NCBI RefSeq assembly: GCF_900105735.1
Contig: NZ_LT629793.1
Span: 2,418,001 to 2,482,000, forward strand
DNA: 64,000 bases
DNA from: Pseudomonas yamanorum
GTDB taxonomy: Bacteria > Pseudomonadota > Gammaproteobacteria > Pseudomonadales > Pseudomonadaceae
Direction: 5' to 3'
Part shown: piece by piece, positions 9,163 through 16,573 of the stretch
Layout: each line of letters opens with the position of its first letter
Position numbering within the stretch: position 1 is the first letter of the stretch
Translations under genes and position numbers: made by a program
The notes under the pieces: model-generated
Database searches by the model: none
Told to the model about the DNA's origin: nothing
Seen by the model: the letters and a program-made list of their open reading frames with translations, nothing else

Positions 9163-10058
9163 CAGCGCACCTCGATCCGTTGCACGCCGTCGAATACCAC
9201 CTTGGTGTTGTCGATCATCACCAGTCGTAAACCTTCCACCTCATCACCGACGAACAAGCGGCTGCCCTGGTCCAGAACCACGTGCCCGTTGGGCCCGCCG
9301 ACGATCTGCAGAATCTTGAAGGGCAATACACTGCTGTGTTCGCTGACACGGCTGAGCACCGGCACCGAGGTATCGAACTGCTCGCCAAAACGGCTGAGCA
9401 TGCGCGACACCAATTCCACCTCATCCCGGGAAACATCGCCGCTGAGGGTGACTTGGCCATTGATCACTTGCAGGCTGATGCGGTGGCCCAACTCTCGCTC
9501 GCCGAGCATCTTGAGCAACTGCTGACGCACCTCGTAGGGCGAGCCCAGCTCATGCTTGCTGACCACTGGCGGCATCAGCGATGCCTGTGCCTGACGCTCG
9601 CCATTGGTGACCATACCGATCGCCGTGATGATGACTGCACCCACCACCACCAGGCTGATCAAGCGCTTCTGCTGCGACCTCGAGATCGAGGACAAGGTCA
9701 GCGTCGGCGGCGCCTCACTGGCCGGTGCCGGCTCCGGCGCCGTCACCACAGGCGCCTTCGGCCAGGGCTGATCGGCCCGGGTGACGCAGAGTCGAATCTG
9801 GCCAATCGAGAAAGGCACGTTGAGTGGCAAGTCACTGATCTGAGCGACGAACTGGCCATCGACGTTCTGCACCAGCCCTTGCTCGGCCTGCACCAGCCAT
9901 TGCCCGCCGGCAAGGCGCAACCACACGTGCCACTCGGCGATGCCGGGGTCGTACAGGGAAAGGTCGGTATCAGGATGGGCCCCCATACTCCACTGCTCGC
10001 CAAACAACGGCAACGCCGCCCCCTGATGCTGGCCATCAAGCACGCGCAACTCAAACAT
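9159..10058 (-). CDS. hrpQ: Type III inner-membrane ring protein HrpQ (SctD)
   Basis: The protein has 299 residues from MFELRVLDGQ. Tandem ATGs at 10061 and 10058 follow a GAGGG; the second is chosen for its 7-nt spacing. The reading to 10112 enters hrcV. Residues 1-100 form an FHA-like cytoplasmic domain. A single transmembrane helix lies at about 148-170, then a periplasmic part with BON/ring-building motifs (INGQVTLSGDVSRDE near 215). This matches the YscD/PrgH/HrpQ group of inner-ring proteins. It lies between hrcV and hrcN as in other Hrp clusters. Confidence 0.88.
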   Translation of the reverse strand: MFELRVLDGQHQGAALPLFGEQWSMGAHPDTDLSLYDPGIAEWHVWLRLAGGQWLVQAEQGLVQNVDGQFVAQISDLPLNVPFSIGQIRLCVTRADQPWPKAPVVTAPEPAPASEAPPTLTLSSISRSQQKRLISLVVVGAVIITAIGMVTNGERQAQASLMPPVVSKHELGSPYEVRQQLLKMLGERELGHRISLQVINGQVTLSGDVSRDEVELVSRMLSRFGEQFDTSVPVLSRVSEHSSVLPFKILQIVGGPNGHVVLDQGSRLFVGDEVEGLRLVMIDNTKVVFDGVQRIEVRW

Positions 10059-10068
10059 CATCAAGCCC

Positions 10069-12165
10069 TCATGCCACTGCGCCGCGCAACAGATCGTCCT
10101 GACCCAGATCAAAGCGCCCCAGCACCTTCACCTTGGAGGAACTACCCAGCTCGGCAAACGACAGCACCGGCACATGGTTGAACTCTTCCAGCAGCAAGGT
10201 ACGCAAAGGGCTGCGCAGATCCTGCGCGACCAACAGCACGCTCTTTCTCTTGGCCCGCACGGCAAAGGCTTGTTTGAGCAGGCTGACCAACACCGCACTG
10301 CTGTCGTTGTCGAGGGAAAAGAACACCCCGGTCTGGGTCTGGCGCAACGCATCACGCAGCACGTTTTCGCTGTGGGGCGACAACAGCCAGGCATGCAGGC
10401 CATCGGCTTCGCTGTACTGATGGAAAATCTGCGACTTGAGGGCAATGCGCGCGTAATCGGCCAAGGCATCCGGCTCACGCTCATGCTGGCCGTATTCGAT
10501 CAAGGCCTCCACGATCAGCCGCACGGCCCGCAGGGGCACGCCCTCGCTGGCCAGGCGCTGCAACACTGCCGAAAAACGTGAAAGCGGCATGATGCGTTGC
10601 AGTTCCTGCACCAGCTCCGGCTGATTGAATTCAAGCCAACTGAGAATCGACTTGCTCTCCTGAATTCCGAGGAACTGCGGCCCGCTCAGCAGCATCGCCC
10701 GGGTCATGCGTTCGATGATCAAGCTCTCTGCGGTGAAGCGCTCCAAGTGCTCGTCGTCGAGCAGTGGATCGTCGGGCGCCAGCCACACCCACTCCTGTTC
10801 GTCGCGCTCAGGCAGTCCCTTGGCGGCCTCTTCGGGCTCAGTGGCCAAGGTGTCAAGGGCCACCGCTACCCGGTGTCCCAGGGTGGCCTTGATCATCGGC
10901 ACTTCATGCACGCAGAAGCGGAACTCATCCTCGGCCAGTGCGGGTGCAAACTCGACTTCAAACGGCGGCAGCGTCAAGCCGATTTGCGTGACCAGGCCAT
11001 TGCGCGCCTGGCGAATACCGTGGGTGACCTGCGCCACCTGTGCACTGCCGTGCAAGGCTGCCGGGAACTGCAACAGATAAGGCCGCGACGGATCAAAGCC
11101 CCGCAGGTCTTCTTCACCGTTGTCTTGCGGGGCGACCGCATCGGCGCCCGCTTGCTCCGGCTGCTCGCGCTTCTGGCGCTGGCGCACCAGGACGTAACCC
11201 ACGGAACCGGTGATCAGCGAGATGAGGATAAACACCAGCGTCGGCATCCCCGGAAGCGCCGCAAAGGCGAGCATGCCGACCGAGGCGATGATCCAGCTCT
11301 TGGGTTCGCTGGTCATTTGCCGGGCGATCTCGGCGCCCATGTTGTTGGAGCCCTTGTTACGCCCGGACGGCGCCACACGCGTGATGATCATGCCCGCGGT
11401 CAAGGAAATCAGCAGCGCGGGAATCTGCGCAATCAGGCCATCACCGATGGTCAGTACGGAGTACAGCGCCATGGAATCGCCGGCGCTCATGCCGTGCTGG
11501 AACATGCCGGTGGAGAACCCGCCCAGCAAGTTGATCACCACGATAATCAGCCCGGCGATGGCGTCGCCCTTGACGAATTTCATGGCCCCGTCCATGGCCC
11601 CGAACAGCTGGCTCTCGCGGGATAATTGCTCGCGTTTGTCCCGGGCCTGCTCGCCATCGATCAGACCGGCACGCAAATCACTGTCGATGGACATTTGCTT
11701 GCCGGGCATGGCATCCAGGCTGAACCGCGCCGCCACTTCAGCGACCCGCTCCGAACCCTTGGTAATCACCAGGAAGTTGACGATGGTCAGGATCATGAAG
11801 ATCACCAACCCTACCGCCAGGTTGCCGCCCACCACGAAGTTGCCGAAGGCCTCGACTATATCGCCGGCATCCTGCTCCAGCAGGATCAATCGCGTGGTGG
11901 CAATCGAGAGGGCCAGACGAAACATGGTGGTCAGCAACAGGATCGACGGAAACGAAGAAAACGCCAGCGGCCCCGGCAGGTACAACGCCAGCACGATCAA
12001 CAGGCACGAGATACAGATATTCAGGGCAATCAGGATGTCCACCAGCCAGGTGGGCAGCGGCACAATAAAGATGAACACAATGGCCATGATGACCACCGCG
12101 CCCATCACTTCGGCACGTTGTGCAACTTTCAGCAGCACGCCATTGATGACCCGTAGCGCGCTCAT
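10069..12165 (-). CDS. hrcV: Type III export gate protein HrcV (SctV)
   Basis: The protein has 698 residues and belongs to the FlhA/LcrD/HrcV family. About eight transmembrane helices fill residues 15-325, with the conserved cytoplasmic loop VAEVAARFSLDAMPGKQMSID near 145. A large C-terminal cytoplasmic domain, which forms the nonameric ring that receives chaperone-substrate complexes, starts near 360. An acidic linker (about 330-350) joins the halves. The start overlaps the hrpJ stop by 4 bp. Full length. Confidence 0.96.
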   Translation of the reverse strand: MSALRVINGVLLKVAQRAEVMGAVVIMAIVFIFIVPLPTWLVDILIALNICISCLLIVLALYLPGPLAFSSFPSILLLTTMFRLALSIATTRLILLEQDAGDIVEAFGNFVVGGNLAVGLVIFMILTIVNFLVITKGSERVAEVAARFSLDAMPGKQMSIDSDLRAGLIDGEQARDKREQLSRESQLFGAMDGAMKFVKGDAIAGLIIVVINLLGGFSTGMFQHGMSAGDSMALYSVLTIGDGLIAQIPALLISLTAGMIITRVAPSGRNKGSNNMGAEIARQMTSEPKSWIIASVGMLAFAALPGMPTLVFILISLITGSVGYVLVRQRQKREQPEQAGADAVAPQDNGEEDLRGFDPSRPYLLQFPAALHGSAQVAQVTHGIRQARNGLVTQIGLTLPPFEVEFAPALAEDEFRFCVHEVPMIKATLGHRVAVALDTLATEPEEAAKGLPERDEQEWVWLAPDDPLLDDEHLERFTAESLIIERMTRAMLLSGPQFLGIQESKSILSWLEFNQPELVQELQRIMPLSRFSAVLQRLASEGVPLRAVRLIVEALIEYGQHEREPDALADYARIALKSQIFHQYSEADGLHAWLLSPHSENVLRDALRQTQTGVFFSLDNDSSAVLVSLLKQAFAVRAKRKSVLLVAQDLRSPLRTLLLEEFNHVPVLSFAELGSSSKVKVLGRFDLGQDDLLRGAVA

Positions 12166-13256
12166 GCATCGGGGCCCTGCGGGGCCATACCCTGCCGGGT
12201 TCCGCGCTCGGTGCGTGCGTATTCGTCCATCACCAGCAAAAAGCTGTTCAGGCAGTCCTCACGGCCCCTGTTATCACGCCACACGGCCAGCGGCAGGCTC
12301 TTGAGCATCGGATAAACACTGTTGAGTGAAATCAACTGGTTGAGTACATCAACCCCGCCCAATTCAATGGCCAGGCGCTGGATCTCGGCAGTCGCAATCC
12401 CGGTGTTCGAGTAACCCAGCAAGCGTTGGAGCAGGGCCACTGCGTCCCGTGTCACCTCGGGATAGGTGAGGGCCAGGCGCTCGATCAGGTCCCGGCAATT
12501 GCACAAGATGCCACCCAGTTGGTCGCAGCCACGCAACCCCACCAGTAGCGTGAGCAATTTGGCCGAGGCAATCGACGGCGTCAGCGCCGCAATGTCGTCG
12601 GCCAGGGCGCGACGCATCAGCTTCAGCCCCTGGCCAAGGTCTTCGCCGCCAAACAACCCCAACAGCGCCTGCAGCATCGTTGCCAGGGATTGCCGGGTGA
12701 TCACGCTGGCGTAATACACACTGCGCACCGCCTGGCGCAGGTGTGGGTCATCACTGCTGGCTTGCAGCGCCAGCGCCGTGTTCAGGCCCGCCTGGATCTG
12801 CGGCTTGAAGCGCATCTCCAGCTTCACCAGCGCCTCGCGAGCCAGTTTCGCTTCGTTGCTGCGCACCTCGGCATCGGCCTGGGCGGCCACTTGCTGGAGC
12901 ACCACGTATGCCCGGGCCGGGTCATTGCCGGTGATCTCCAGAAACTTCTCGACGCTGGGGCTCACCAGCAATTGAACCCTGACACTTCGCGCAATGGTCG
13001 CCAGCGTTGCCTGAGCCGGATGCCCCAACTGTTCATAGAGTTGCGCCAGTTGCTCCACCGGCATAACGCGCAACCCTATCTGCCGCCGTCCAAGCGCGCG
13101 ACTGTTGAGCTCGACCTCTTGGTTGAACAGCGAACCGAGGTCATCGCCGATCGGCGGGGTACTCGTCTGGGAAGGTGGGCGGTTATCAACCCTTGCAAGC
13201 GCAGGCTGATCCAGGCTCTGGGGCTTTTGCACATCAACGTGGGGATCGACTTTCAT
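12162..13256 (-). CDS. hrpJ: HrpJ/RopN gatekeeper of type III secretion (SctW family)
   Basis: The protein has 364 residues, is soluble, and belongs to the YopN/TyeA/HrpJ gatekeeper family that orders translocator and effector export. The first 50 residues are polar and Pro/Ser/Gln-rich, as expected for a type III secretion signal, and an all-helical body follows. It is the first gene of the eleven-gene minus-strand operon. A Hrp box lies 33 bp upstream of its ATG. Its end overlaps hrcV by 4 bp. Identity is supported by position and general composition; the family is weakly conserved. Confidence 0.85.
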   Translation of the reverse strand: MKVDPHVDVQKPQSLDQPALARVDNRPPSQTSTPPIGDDLGSLFNQEVELNSRALGRRQIGLRVMPVEQLAQLYEQLGHPAQATLATIARSVRVQLLVSPSVEKFLEITGNDPARAYVVLQQVAAQADAEVRSNEAKLAREALVKLEMRFKPQIQAGLNTALALQASSDDPHLRQAVRSVYYASVITRQSLATMLQALLGLFGGEDLGQGLKLMRRALADDIAALTPSIASAKLLTLLVGLRGCDQLGGILCNCRDLIERLALTYPEVTRDAVALLQRLLGYSNTGIATAEIQRLAIELGGVDVLNQLISLNSVYPMLKSLPLAVWRDNRGREDCLNSFLLVMDEYARTERGTRQGMAPQGPDA

Positions 13257-13288
13257 GGGGAATGCCAGGACAGGGAGATTCGTATCCT

Positions 13289-13317
13289 TGTGTGGAGGCC
13301 AAACCCATTACGGTTCC
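13289..13317 (-). promoter_or_regulatory. Hrp box (HrpL-dependent promoter) for the hrpJ-hrcU operon
   Basis: Read on the minus strand, GGAACC (13317-13312) is followed after exactly 16 bp by CCACACA (13295-13289). This is a perfect match to the HrpL consensus GGAACC-N15/16-CCACNNA. It lies 33 bp ahead of the hrpJ ATG, so transcription should start just upstream of the gene. Confidence 0.93.
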
Positions 13318-13423
13318 ATCTTGCTGGCGATTCAGAGGCTTATGAAAAAACCGGCACAAACCTCTGGAGGTTTGTGCAAAGCCTTGCATGAAAAAGCATC
13401 AAAACAAGATATTTCTTCATACA

Positions 13424-13436
13424 TATCAACAGGTTA
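13424..13436 (+). promoter_or_regulatory. Candidate IHF site upstream of hrpL
   Basis: TATCAACAGGTTA fits the IHF consensus WATCAANNNNTTR at every fixed position. It lies 14 bp upstream of the -24/-12 element, where IHF commonly bends DNA so that an enhancer-binding protein can touch sigma-54 polymerase. The enhancer would then lie in about 13320-13420. Confidence 0.6.
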
Positions 13437-13450
13437 GACATATTTATCGC

Positions 13451-13467
13451 TTGGCACAGGCAGTGCT
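13451..13467 (+). promoter_or_regulatory. Sigma-54 -24/-12 promoter of hrpL
   Basis: TTGGCAC at 13451 followed by GTGCT at 13463 places the invariant GG (13453-13454) and GC (13465-13466) exactly 10 bp apart. The -12 half has one deviation from TTGCW. Known hrpL genes of group I systems are driven by sigma-54 with HrpR/HrpS, which agrees. Confidence 0.82.
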
Positions 13468-13520
13468 AGGGGGGTTCCCGTCGGAATTATTTCGATCGTG
13501 TCTACCCTGAGGAAAAATTC

Positions 13521-14072
13521 ATGGATATCCCAGTCGATGTTCTAGTTCACCTTACACCTGACCCGCACCGCTCCATCCAGAACCTGTCGGAAGACCACCA
13601 CAAGAAACTCCGCCGTTTCATCCATAAACGCGTGCTGAACCCGGAAGATGCAGACGATATTCTGCAACTGACGTACCTGGAGGCCTGGCGTAACCGGGAC
13701 CGCTTCGGCGGCCAGGCCACCCTGAGTACGTGGATGTGCGGGATTGCCCAGAACCTGATCCGCAATCACTTCCGGCGCCTGTATGCCAAACCGGTGCATT
13801 GCGAGTTCGATGAAGCGCTGTGGCATGGGCAGGAAGAAAACAACAACCTGGACTGGCAGTTCGAGATCAACCGCAGGCTCGAAAGAACCCTGCGGGCGAT
13901 TACTCACTTGCCACTGGAAATGCGTAAAACCCTCTACGCCTCGCTGGAAACCGACGGCAGCTACCAGGACACCGCCGACGCCATGGACATCCCCATTGGC
14001 ACCGTGCGCTCACGCTTGTCCCGGGCGCGGGAACAATTGAAGCGAGCCACCTACAACCCGCTACAACCGTAA
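13521..14072 (+). CDS. hrpL: ECF sigma factor HrpL (RspL), activator of the type III regulon
   Basis: The protein has 183 residues with sigma region 2 at about 28-95 (DADDILQLTYLEAWRNRDRF and STWMCGIAQNLIRNHFRR) and region 4 at about 125-178 (TADAMDIPIGTVRSRLSRAR). It directs RNA polymerase to Hrp boxes such as the one in front of the divergent hrpJ operon. A GAGG stands 9 bp before the ATG. The promoter is the sigma-54 element at 13451. Length and both sigma regions are intact, so the regulator should be functional. Confidence 0.93.
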   Translation: MDIPVDVLVHLTPDPHRSIQNLSEDHHKKLRRFIHKRVLNPEDADDILQLTYLEAWRNRDRFGGQATLSTWMCGIAQNLIRNHFRRLYAKPVHCEFDEALWHGQEENNNLDWQFEINRRLERTLRAITHLPLEMRKTLYASLETDGSYQDTADAMDIPIGTVRSRLSRAREQLKRATYNPLQP

Positions 14073-14180
14073 ATCAGGGCACCGGCGCAACGCCGACACC
14101 CTTTGCAGGAGCAGTTGATTTACCCGTTTGACGCAAGCGTTGGGCAGCAAGGATATCTGCCCGACTCGACTGACCCGATA

Positions 14181-15398
14181 TCAGGCCTTTTTGGTACGCG
14201 GCAACAGAATCGCCAACACCCCGAACAGCGGCAGGAACGAGCACAGCGTGTACACGTACTCGATGCCGTGGATGTCTGCCAGGTGCCCCAGCAGAGCCGC
14301 GCCAATCCCGCCAAAACCGAACATCAAACCGAAGAACACCCCGGCGATCATCCCCACATTGCCCGGCACCAACTCTTGCGCATACACCACAATTGCCGAG
14401 AATGCCGAGGCCAGAATAAAGCCGATCACCACACTCAGAATGCTGGTCCAGAACAGGTCCACGTGGGGCAGAATCAGGGTGAACGGCGCAACCCCGAGGA
14501 TGGAGAACCAGATCACCGCCTTACGGCCGATCTTGTCGCCAATCGGCCCGCCAAAGAACGTACCCGCCGCCACCGCCCCCAGGAACAGGAACAGATGCAG
14601 CTGGGAACTGGCCACCGACAGGTCGAACTTCTCGATCAGGTAAAAGGTGAAGTAACTGGTGAAGCTGGCCATGTAGAAGTACTTGGAAAACACCAGCAGG
14701 CCCAGCACCACCAACGCACTCAGCACCCGGCCTTTGGACAGGCCATGGGTGGCCGCCTGGCCTTGCTTGAGCTTGAACAGATTCAAGTGGTGCGCGTACC
14801 AGCGGCTGATCGCATACAGCACAAACAATGCAAATACCGCGAACAGACCGAACCAGGCCACATTGCCCTGGCCGAACGGAATGATGATCGCCGCCGCCAG
14901 CAACGGGCCGAACGCGGAGCCCGCATTACCGCCCACCTGGAAGGTCGACTGCGCCAGGCCATAACGCCCGCCCGACGCCAGGCGCGCCACGCGGGACGCT
15001 TCCGGGTGGAAGGTCGACGAGCCGATACCAATCAACCCCGCTGCCAGCAGGATCAACGGGAAGCTGCCCACCTGGGACATCATCAAAATGCCCACCAGCG
15101 TACAAATCATCCCGCAGGGCAACAGGTACGGCTTGGGATGGCGATCGGTGTAATAACCCACCCACGGTTGCAGCAGGGACGCGGTGAGCTGGAACGTAAG
15201 AGTGATCAGGCCGACCTGGGTGAACGTCAGGCCGTAATTGGCCTTGAGCATCGGGTAGATCGAAGGCAGTACCGACTGGATCAAGTCATTGATCAAATGC
15301 GCTAGCGCCACCGCGCCGATTACACGCATCACCAACGGGCTGGTTTGCCCGGCGGCAGGCGTCGTAGCCACGGAGGGCTGGGAATTGCTCAGAGCCAT
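14181..15398 (-). CDS. fsr: Fosmidomycin resistance-type MFS exporter (Fsr family)
   Basis: The protein has 405 residues from MALSNSQPS and twelve predicted transmembrane segments. It is collinear with E. coli Fsr. Stretches such as FHPEASRVARLASGGR near 140, FSKYFYMASFTSYFTFYL near 245 and GFILASAFSAIVVYAQE near 330 are near-identical to that protein as remembered. Fsr exports fosmidomycin and may act on other compounds; the natural substrate is not shown by the sequence. It is a single-gene unit converging on hrpL. A longer in-frame reading to 15446 has no better start signal. Confidence 0.88.
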   Translation of the reverse strand: MALSNSQPSVATTPAAGQTSPLVMRVIGAVALAHLINDLIQSVLPSIYPMLKANYGLTFTQVGLITLTFQLTASLLQPWVGYYTDRHPKPYLLPCGMICTLVGILMMSQVGSFPLILLAAGLIGIGSSTFHPEASRVARLASGGRYGLAQSTFQVGGNAGSAFGPLLAAAIIIPFGQGNVAWFGLFAVFALFVLYAISRWYAHHLNLFKLKQGQAATHGLSKGRVLSALVVLGLLVFSKYFYMASFTSYFTFYLIEKFDLSVASSQLHLFLFLGAVAAGTFFGGPIGDKIGRKAVIWFSILGVAPFTLILPHVDLFWTSILSVVIGFILASAFSAIVVYAQELVPGNVGMIAGVFFGLMFGFGGIGAALLGHLADIHGIEYVYTLCSFLPLFGVLAILLPRTKKA

Positions 15399-15640
15399 GG
15401 GAGGTTTTCCGTACAGCAGATGGATGCACAGGTGCAGGTGCGACAATGTGCCACTTTTGGGTGCAGGAAGGCTATCCCGTTAGCAGGCTAACGACCAGGT
15501 GAATCGATGCAGCGGTCATGGCTTGTAAAGGGCCAGCAAGATGAATCCCTTTAATTTGCGGGACGTTTCCTAGAGAATCTTTCGGCCTTGTGCCTGGGGG
15601 AGTCGGTGACTAGTCTTCGGTCCGTCGCTGGTTTTCAGTG

Positions 15641-15825
15641 ATCGGGTTTAGCAGCCTGAACTCAATAGGCACACGCTTTACGCCCCAGTTCATGGTGGCT
15701 GTGCGTGGGGCACCTTCGGGTGCGCCGGTTTTCCTATTGACTGGTCTGCTAACCCGCGTACAGCCGCCACCCTTCTCGTTTAGCAGCGACGGTGGCAGCT
15801 TCTTCAGGTCAATAGGAGCTACACC
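15641..15825 (+). promoter_or_regulatory. Structured 5' leader of the DUF6124 gene with alternative pairings
   Basis: This leader fills most of the gap 15399-15825. Segment A has GGGTTTAGCAG (15644) and TCAATAGG (15662). Segment B has CCTATTGAC (15733) and CTGCTAACCC (15746). Segment C has TTTAGCAG (15779) and GTCAATAGG (15808). B is complementary to both A and C, so the two helices exclude each other. The C copy runs into the ribosome-binding site AGGAG (15814). Two further hairpins lie between: GCACC-TTCG-GGTGC (15710-15723), and GCCACC/GGTGGC (15766/15791). This suggests an RNA switch hiding or freeing the ribosome-binding site. The remaining upstream part, 15399-15640, shows nothing else recognisable. 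Confidence 0.6.
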
Positions 15826-16146
15826 ATGTTCAAGATCGTCCCCGATCCACCCCGTGACCAAGCCAAAGACCGCGCCGCCTTCAACCGAGCGCTCGACCAC
15901 TACCTGCCCACCGACCCGCCGCAACCCTCGACAAACTTCTACGCCATCAGCGACGAAATCAGCTTCGAAGACTCCCTGCTTTACACCGCCGACCTGCTGC
16001 ACAGCGCCTCGGCCACCGCGCTCGACTGTGGCGAACAACTGCAAAGCCCCGAGCGCGCCAAAGTGCTTGCCGTGTGGCACCTGCTGGAAATGGCCAAAGC
16101 CATGGTCGACCGCTCGATAGAGTGCCTGCACCCGCGCAAAACCTGA
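15826..16146 (+). CDS. DUF6124 (DUF3077-type) family protein
   Basis: The protein has 106 residues, is soluble, and has no signal peptide. It resembles a small family of unknown function that appears in many copies in Pseudomonas genomes. Visible features are an N-terminal FKIVPDPP start, a central NFYAISDEISFEDSL segment and a C-terminal helical part (VLAVWHLLEMAKAMVDRSIE). AGGAG with 7-nt spacing defines the start. The gene lies alone behind a complex leader, so expression may be controlled at translation. No function is proposed. Confidence 0.8.
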   Translation: MFKIVPDPPRDQAKDRAAFNRALDHYLPTDPPQPSTNFYAISDEISFEDSLLYTADLLHSASATALDCGEQLQSPERAKVLAVWHLLEMAKAMVDRSIECLHPRKT

Positions 16147-16177
16147 CGCACGAACGCCAGAACACCGCAGATCAACT

Positions 16178-16265
16178 GTGGGAGCGGGCTTGCTCGCGAA
16201 TGCGGTGGACCAGCCAATACCTCTGCTGACTGACACACCGCATTCGCGAGCAAGCCCGCTCCCAC
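16178..16265. repeat. REP doublet (inverted pair)
   Basis: Two copies of a Pseudomonas REP, GTGGGAGCGGGCTTGCTCGC and its reverse complement, face each other across about 40 bp. They lie between the DUF6124 gene and tRNA-Met. Further copies of the same family occur at 53319 and 59691. Such pairs are REPIN-type elements mobilised by RAYT transposases, none of which is in this window. Confidence 0.9.
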
Positions 16266-16375
16266 CTTTTGATCTTCGCCGCCTTGGGACCTGCGCAAAC
16301 CCCAACCGCTCGTCACCAAACCCGGTGTTTCCCGTTAAACAGTTGATAGCGTAGATAAATTTTCAAAAAAAGCGC

Positions 16376-16404
16376 TTGACGCATTCCCGTTCTCCGCGAA
16401 TAAT
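16376..16404 (+). promoter_or_regulatory. Sigma-70 promoter of tRNA-Met
   Basis: TTGACG (16376-16381) and AATAAT (16399-16404) are separated by 17 bp. Each matches the sigma-70 consensus at five of six positions. Transcription would start only a few bases before the tRNA at 16416. Confidence 0.75.
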
Positions 16405-16415
16405 GCGCGCCACTT

Positions 16416-16492
16416 GGCTACATAGCTCAGTTGGTTAGAGCATAGCATTCATAATGCTGGGGTCCGGGGTTCAAGTCCCTGTGTAGCCACCA
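16416..16492 (+). tRNA. tRNA-Met (CAT anticodon, elongator type)
   Basis: The 77-nt cloverleaf has acceptor GGCTACA paired with TGTAGCC, encoded CCA at 16490-16492, a D-loop AGCTCAGTTGGTTAGAGC and a T-arm GGGGTTCAAGTCCCT. The anticodon loop TTCATAA gives CAT. It is closest to elongator tRNA-Met rather than the initiator (which starts CGCGGGG) or the CAT tRNA-Ile2 (whose acceptor stem differs). The gap 16147-16573 holds the REP pair, this tRNA, its promoter and its terminator. Confidence 0.95.
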
Positions 16493-16501
16493 AGTACTAA
16501 A

Positions 16502-16532
16502 AACGGCTTACCGAAAGGTAGGCCGTTTTTTT
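16502..16532 (+). terminator. Intrinsic terminator after tRNA-Met
   Basis: AACGGCTTACC, a GAAA loop and GGTAGGCCGTT form an 11-bp stem (one G-T pair) followed by a run of T. It also faces the end of the converging transporter gene. Confidence 0.9.
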
Positions 16533-16573
16533 ATGCCTGAAGAAAAGTACACGGCCCTATTGCCCTAGATACG

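Noticed and set aside
14077..14105. Terminator after hrpL
   Set aside because: CGGCG/CGCCG forms only a 5-bp inner stem with an internal mismatch and a three-base T-run; too weak to list.
16178..16265. CRISPR-like array made of short repeats
   Set aside because: The repeats are inverted REP pairs, not evenly spaced direct repeats, and no cas gene is present.
16416..16492. tRNA-Ile2 with modified CAT anticodon
   Set aside because: The acceptor stem GGCTACA/TGTAGCC and D-arm match elongator tRNA-Met, not the GGCCCCT-type tRNA-Ile2.
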